Source: Actinomycetota bacterium
GTDB taxonomy: Bacteria; Actinomycetota; Acidimicrobiia; Acidimicrobiales; Ilumatobacteraceae
Reading direction: 5' to 3'
Length of the DNA: 8,150 nt
NCBI GenBank assembly: GCA_005801025.1
Contig: SYDZ01000113.1
Location: 1-8,150 of the forward strand
The position numbers and the translations under genes were made by a program. Each line of letters begins with the position of its first letter. Position 1 is the stretch's first letter. The notes below the pieces were generated by a model, which made no database searches, was not told where the DNA came from, and worked only from the letters and a program-made list of their open reading frames with translations. This document shows positions 6,460 through 8,150 of the stretch, one piece after another.

Positions 6460-6487
6460 ACCGATCGTCGGGGGGCTTCCGATCGGT
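6460..6487. repeat. 8-bp inverted repeat in the leader of the 249-residue protein gene
   Basis: ACCGATCG (6460-6467) and CGATCGGT (6480-6487) are perfect inverted arms around a 12-base, G-rich spacer. It lies between the probable -10 region and the coding start, so it could be a second operator or a leader hairpin. There is no T-tract, which argues against a terminator. Each arm contains the self-complementary CGATCG. Confidence 0.5.
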
Positions 6488-6488
6488 A

Positions 6489-6494
6489 TGAATA
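6489..6494 (-). promoter_or_regulatory. Candidate -10 element for the 249-residue protein gene
   Basis: TATTCA on the minus strand (6494-6489) lies 12 bases downstream of the last direct repeat of the putative operator. That is the spacing seen in PhoB-type activated promoters, where the regulator box replaces the -35 element. A separate TTGACA (6459-6454) has no matching -10 downstream. The assignment is tentative. Confidence 0.3.
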
Positions 6495-6506
6495 CAGATT
6501 GCAACT

Positions 6507-6570
6507 CCTAGGTGAGAAGTAAACCTAACCAATGTGAGAACAAGGTGAGAGTTTTTGGGACTAGGTAAGA
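6507..6570 (-). promoter_or_regulatory. Phased direct repeats, probable OmpR-family response-regulator operator
   Basis: Read on the minus strand, four consecutive 11-base units run TCTCACCTTGT (6550-6540), TCTCACATTGG (6539-6529), TTAGGTTTACT (6528-6518) and TCTCACCTAGG (6517-6507). Three carry TCTCAC at the same phase. A further variant, TCTTACCTAGT (6570-6560), lies 20 bases further upstream. Direct repeats spaced by one helical turn are typical of OmpR/PhoB-family binding sites. The block lies between the sensor kinase gene and the exported-protein gene and reads toward the latter. Confidence 0.6.
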
Positions 6571-6588
6571 GACCCAATCAACCCAGAG

Positions 6589-7944
6589 TCAGGCGGGCTG
6601 ACCCGTTTTATGGGCTGTGGGCAGGGAGAATCCGATTTCGGCTCCTCCGCCAACACGGTTACGGGCAAAGACCGAGCCATCATGAGCGTGGGCGAAATCA
6701 GCAACGATTGACAATCCAAGACCCGAACCTGGCATCGAACGTGATGCGGCTGAGCGATGGAAGCGCTCAAAGATGAGTTGCACTTCATCTTCAGGAATTC
6801 CGATACCACGATCGCCCACTGTTAACGAACCATTGTGAATCATCACTTCAATCTGATGGGACGACGTATCAAACTTCAAGGCGTTATCAATGAGATTAGA
6901 AACAGCTCGATCAAACATGTGATGGTTCGCGATCACAATTGAATCATCAGCGTTGACAACAATGTCACGACCGCTTCGTCGCGACGCACGTTCAACAATT
7001 GATTGCGTAACGCTATTCATTTCAATGGGTTCCGGAAGTTCATTACTGTGTCGCTCGGCAGCAATTGCAACAACTTCTTCAACTAAGGCCGCCATATCTC
7101 CGGCATCACGTTCAAGATCAATCATGATTTGTTCGCGCATCGCTTGGTCCATATTGGGATGGCGGCGCATCACATCAAGATTTGTACGCATGCTGGTGAG
7201 CGGCGTGCGAAGTTCGTGGCCAGCATCTTGAACTAAGCGCTTTTGCTGTTCTTTTGACCGTGACAATGCTTCAAGCATTTCTTTGAACGAACGAGCAAGT
7301 CGTGCTGTTTCATCCCGGCCCGAGGAAGGAGTATCAATATCAAACTTTCCGGTAGTTGCAACATGTTCGGCAGCAACTGACAGTTTGCGCAAACGTGAGG
7401 TCATACTCGCCGCGATCACCCACCCAAGAATTGCCGAAAGCAATGCAACAATCACTCCGGTTAAAACTGTTCGCGAGCGTAAATCAGTCAATACATTCTC
7501 GACCTCGCTCAGATCGCGTCCCAGTTGCACGATTCCTACCGAAAAACCTTTGGCTCGTACTCGATATTGAATACCATCTGCGCCAGTCAATGTTGCAATG
7601 ACTGGTCTCTCAATTCCTTGATTATCAACGCTCAGCTGCATTGGGGGAAGAGAAATACCGGTCGTTGTAGCAAGAATATTTCCATTGCGATCGGTCAGTT
7701 GCACAACATATTGCTCAATGCCCAGTGGACGATCGGGGATCACAATCATTCTGCCATCGTTTTGTCGACCTGGGCGATTTGAATCTCGGCGGTTCAAAAG
7801 AACATTTGTCGCAGTGCCGAGAGAGTTATCAATCTCGGTCATCATGCGATCTTCGGTTGATTGATACGAGATGATTCCGACCGATGTGGTGACCCCGCCA
7901 ACAATGACAACGAGCAACAGCATCAACTTCCATCGCAAACTCAT
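6589..7944 (-). CDS. Two-component sensor histidine kinase (MprB-like, HAMP/HisKA/HATPase)
   Basis: This 451-residue membrane kinase would phosphorylate the adjacent response regulator. Seen in order: TM1 (about 6-26), an extracytoplasmic domain (about 27-157) ending in FSVGIVQLGRDLSEVENVL, TM2 (about 160-181), a HAMP linker (182-232), the dimerisation and phosphoacceptor helix with H243 in AGHELRTPLTSMR, an N-box (NLIDNALKFD, 350-359), a G1 box (GDRGIGIP, 377-384), an F-box (IFERFHR, 391-397) and a G2 box (GSGLGLSIV, 406-414). All catalytic motifs are intact. The ATG overlaps the regulator's TGA as ATGA, with AGGA 10 bases upstream, so the two genes are translationally coupled. The domain order and extracellular segment resemble actinobacterial MprB/PrrB kinases, but the signal sensed cannot be read from the sequence. 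No intrinsic terminator follows, so the transcript may continue into the exported-protein gene. Confidence 0.94.
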   Translation of the reverse strand: MSLRWKLMLLLVVIVGGVTTSVGIISYQSTEDRMMTEIDNSLGTATNVLLNRRDSNRPGRQNDGRMIVIPDRPLGIEQYVVQLTDRNGNILATTTGISLPPMQLSVDNQGIERPVIATLTGADGIQYRVRAKGFSVGIVQLGRDLSEVENVLTDLRSRTVLTGVIVALLSAILGWVIAASMTSRLRKLSVAAEHVATTGKFDIDTPSSGRDETARLARSFKEMLEALSRSKEQQKRLVQDAGHELRTPLTSMRTNLDVMRRHPNMDQAMREQIMIDLERDAGDMAALVEEVVAIAAERHSNELPEPIEMNSVTQSIVERASRRSGRDIVVNADDSIVIANHHMFDRAVSNLIDNALKFDTSSHQIEVMIHNGSLTVGDRGIGIPEDEVQLIFERFHRSAASRSMPGSGLGLSIVADFAHAHDGSVFARNRVGGGAEIGFSLPTAHKTGQPA

Positions 7945-8150
7945 GACTGCGAAATCCTGGCGGTGTAACCAACTCCACGCACTGTATGAATCAGTCGCTT
8001 TTCACCTTCTATATCAACCTTGCGGCGAATGTAACCAATGTAAACCGCCAAGTTCTTTGACTCAGGTCCGAAGTCGTAGCCCCAAATGCGGTCGTAGATC
8101 ATCGAGTGATCTAAAACAATGCCATTGTTACGAACAAGAAGTTCAAGTAG
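7941..8150 (-). CDS. OmpR/PhoB-family response regulator, C-terminal part (cut by window edge)
   Basis: The last 69 residues of a regulator, in frame from the window edge, form the end of a winged-helix DNA-binding domain. Visible are LLELLVRNNG, the segment MIYDRIWGYDF, the recognition-helix region SKNLAVYIGYIRRKVD and the terminal wing KRLIHTVRGVGYTAR. The receiver domain lies outside the window. Its TGA (7943-7941) overlaps the kinase ATG by 4 bases, the usual layout of a cognate pair. It would be the protein expected to bind the phased repeats upstream of the exported-protein gene. Confidence 0.93.
   Translation of the reverse strand, partial: LLELLVRNNGIVLDHSMIYDRIWGYDFGPESKNLAVYIGYIRRKVDIEGEKRLIHTVRGVGYTARISQS

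Noticed and set aside
6557..6575. Stem GGGACT/AGACCC downstream of the sensor kinase as a terminator
   Set aside because: It has an internal mismatch and no T-run on either strand; it overlaps the upstream repeat unit and is better explained by it.

Overview
The window looks like a piece of an actinobacterial chromosome of moderate GC content. The evidence is a PcrA/UvrD1-type helicase with the Gram-positive C-terminal extension, a GAAC-N4-GTTC (Gram-positive/actinobacterial) LexA-type box, and an MprB-like sensor kinase with an OmpR-family regulator. The lineage is an inference from protein character; no phylogeny was run. All genes except the first lie on the minus strand.

Left end (14-1567, +): a type I sulfatase with an intact C-x-P-S-R formylglycine site. 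It converges on a minus-strand gene across a 258-base gap. Reading the minus strand from its upstream end, the right end holds the 3' part of an OmpR-family response regulator (8150-7941). It overlaps a complete HAMP/HisKA/HATPase sensor kinase (7944-6589) by 4 bases. Next is a 183-base gap with regularly phased direct repeats, a likely response-regulator operator. It leads into a 249-residue exported or anchored protein of unknown function (6405-5656), which ends in a strong intrinsic terminator (5609-5545).

A LexA-like box (5516-5529) comes next, directly ahead of a PcrA/UvrD helicase. The helicase reading frame (5499-3142) is broken by one in-frame TAG at 3978-3976, inside the 2B domain. 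Reading through the TAG gives an otherwise intact 785-codon helicase, with all motifs split cleanly between the two halves. Downstream on the same strand are a short flavodoxin-like gene (3097-2669) and, abutting it, an N-carbamoylputrescine amidase gene (2665-1826).

Functionally, the right half is an envelope-sensing two-component system with a probable exported target gene. The middle is an apparently SOS-controlled DNA repair helicase that is either a fresh nonsense mutant, a sequencing or assembly error, or a split or recoded gene. The left part carries metabolic genes for polyamine catabolism or synthesis, flavin redox chemistry and sulfate ester cleavage. I saw no mobile elements, CRISPR arrays, tRNA or rRNA genes. 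The items most worth following up are the interrupted helicase with its LexA box and the 11-bp-phased operator upstream of the unknown exported protein.
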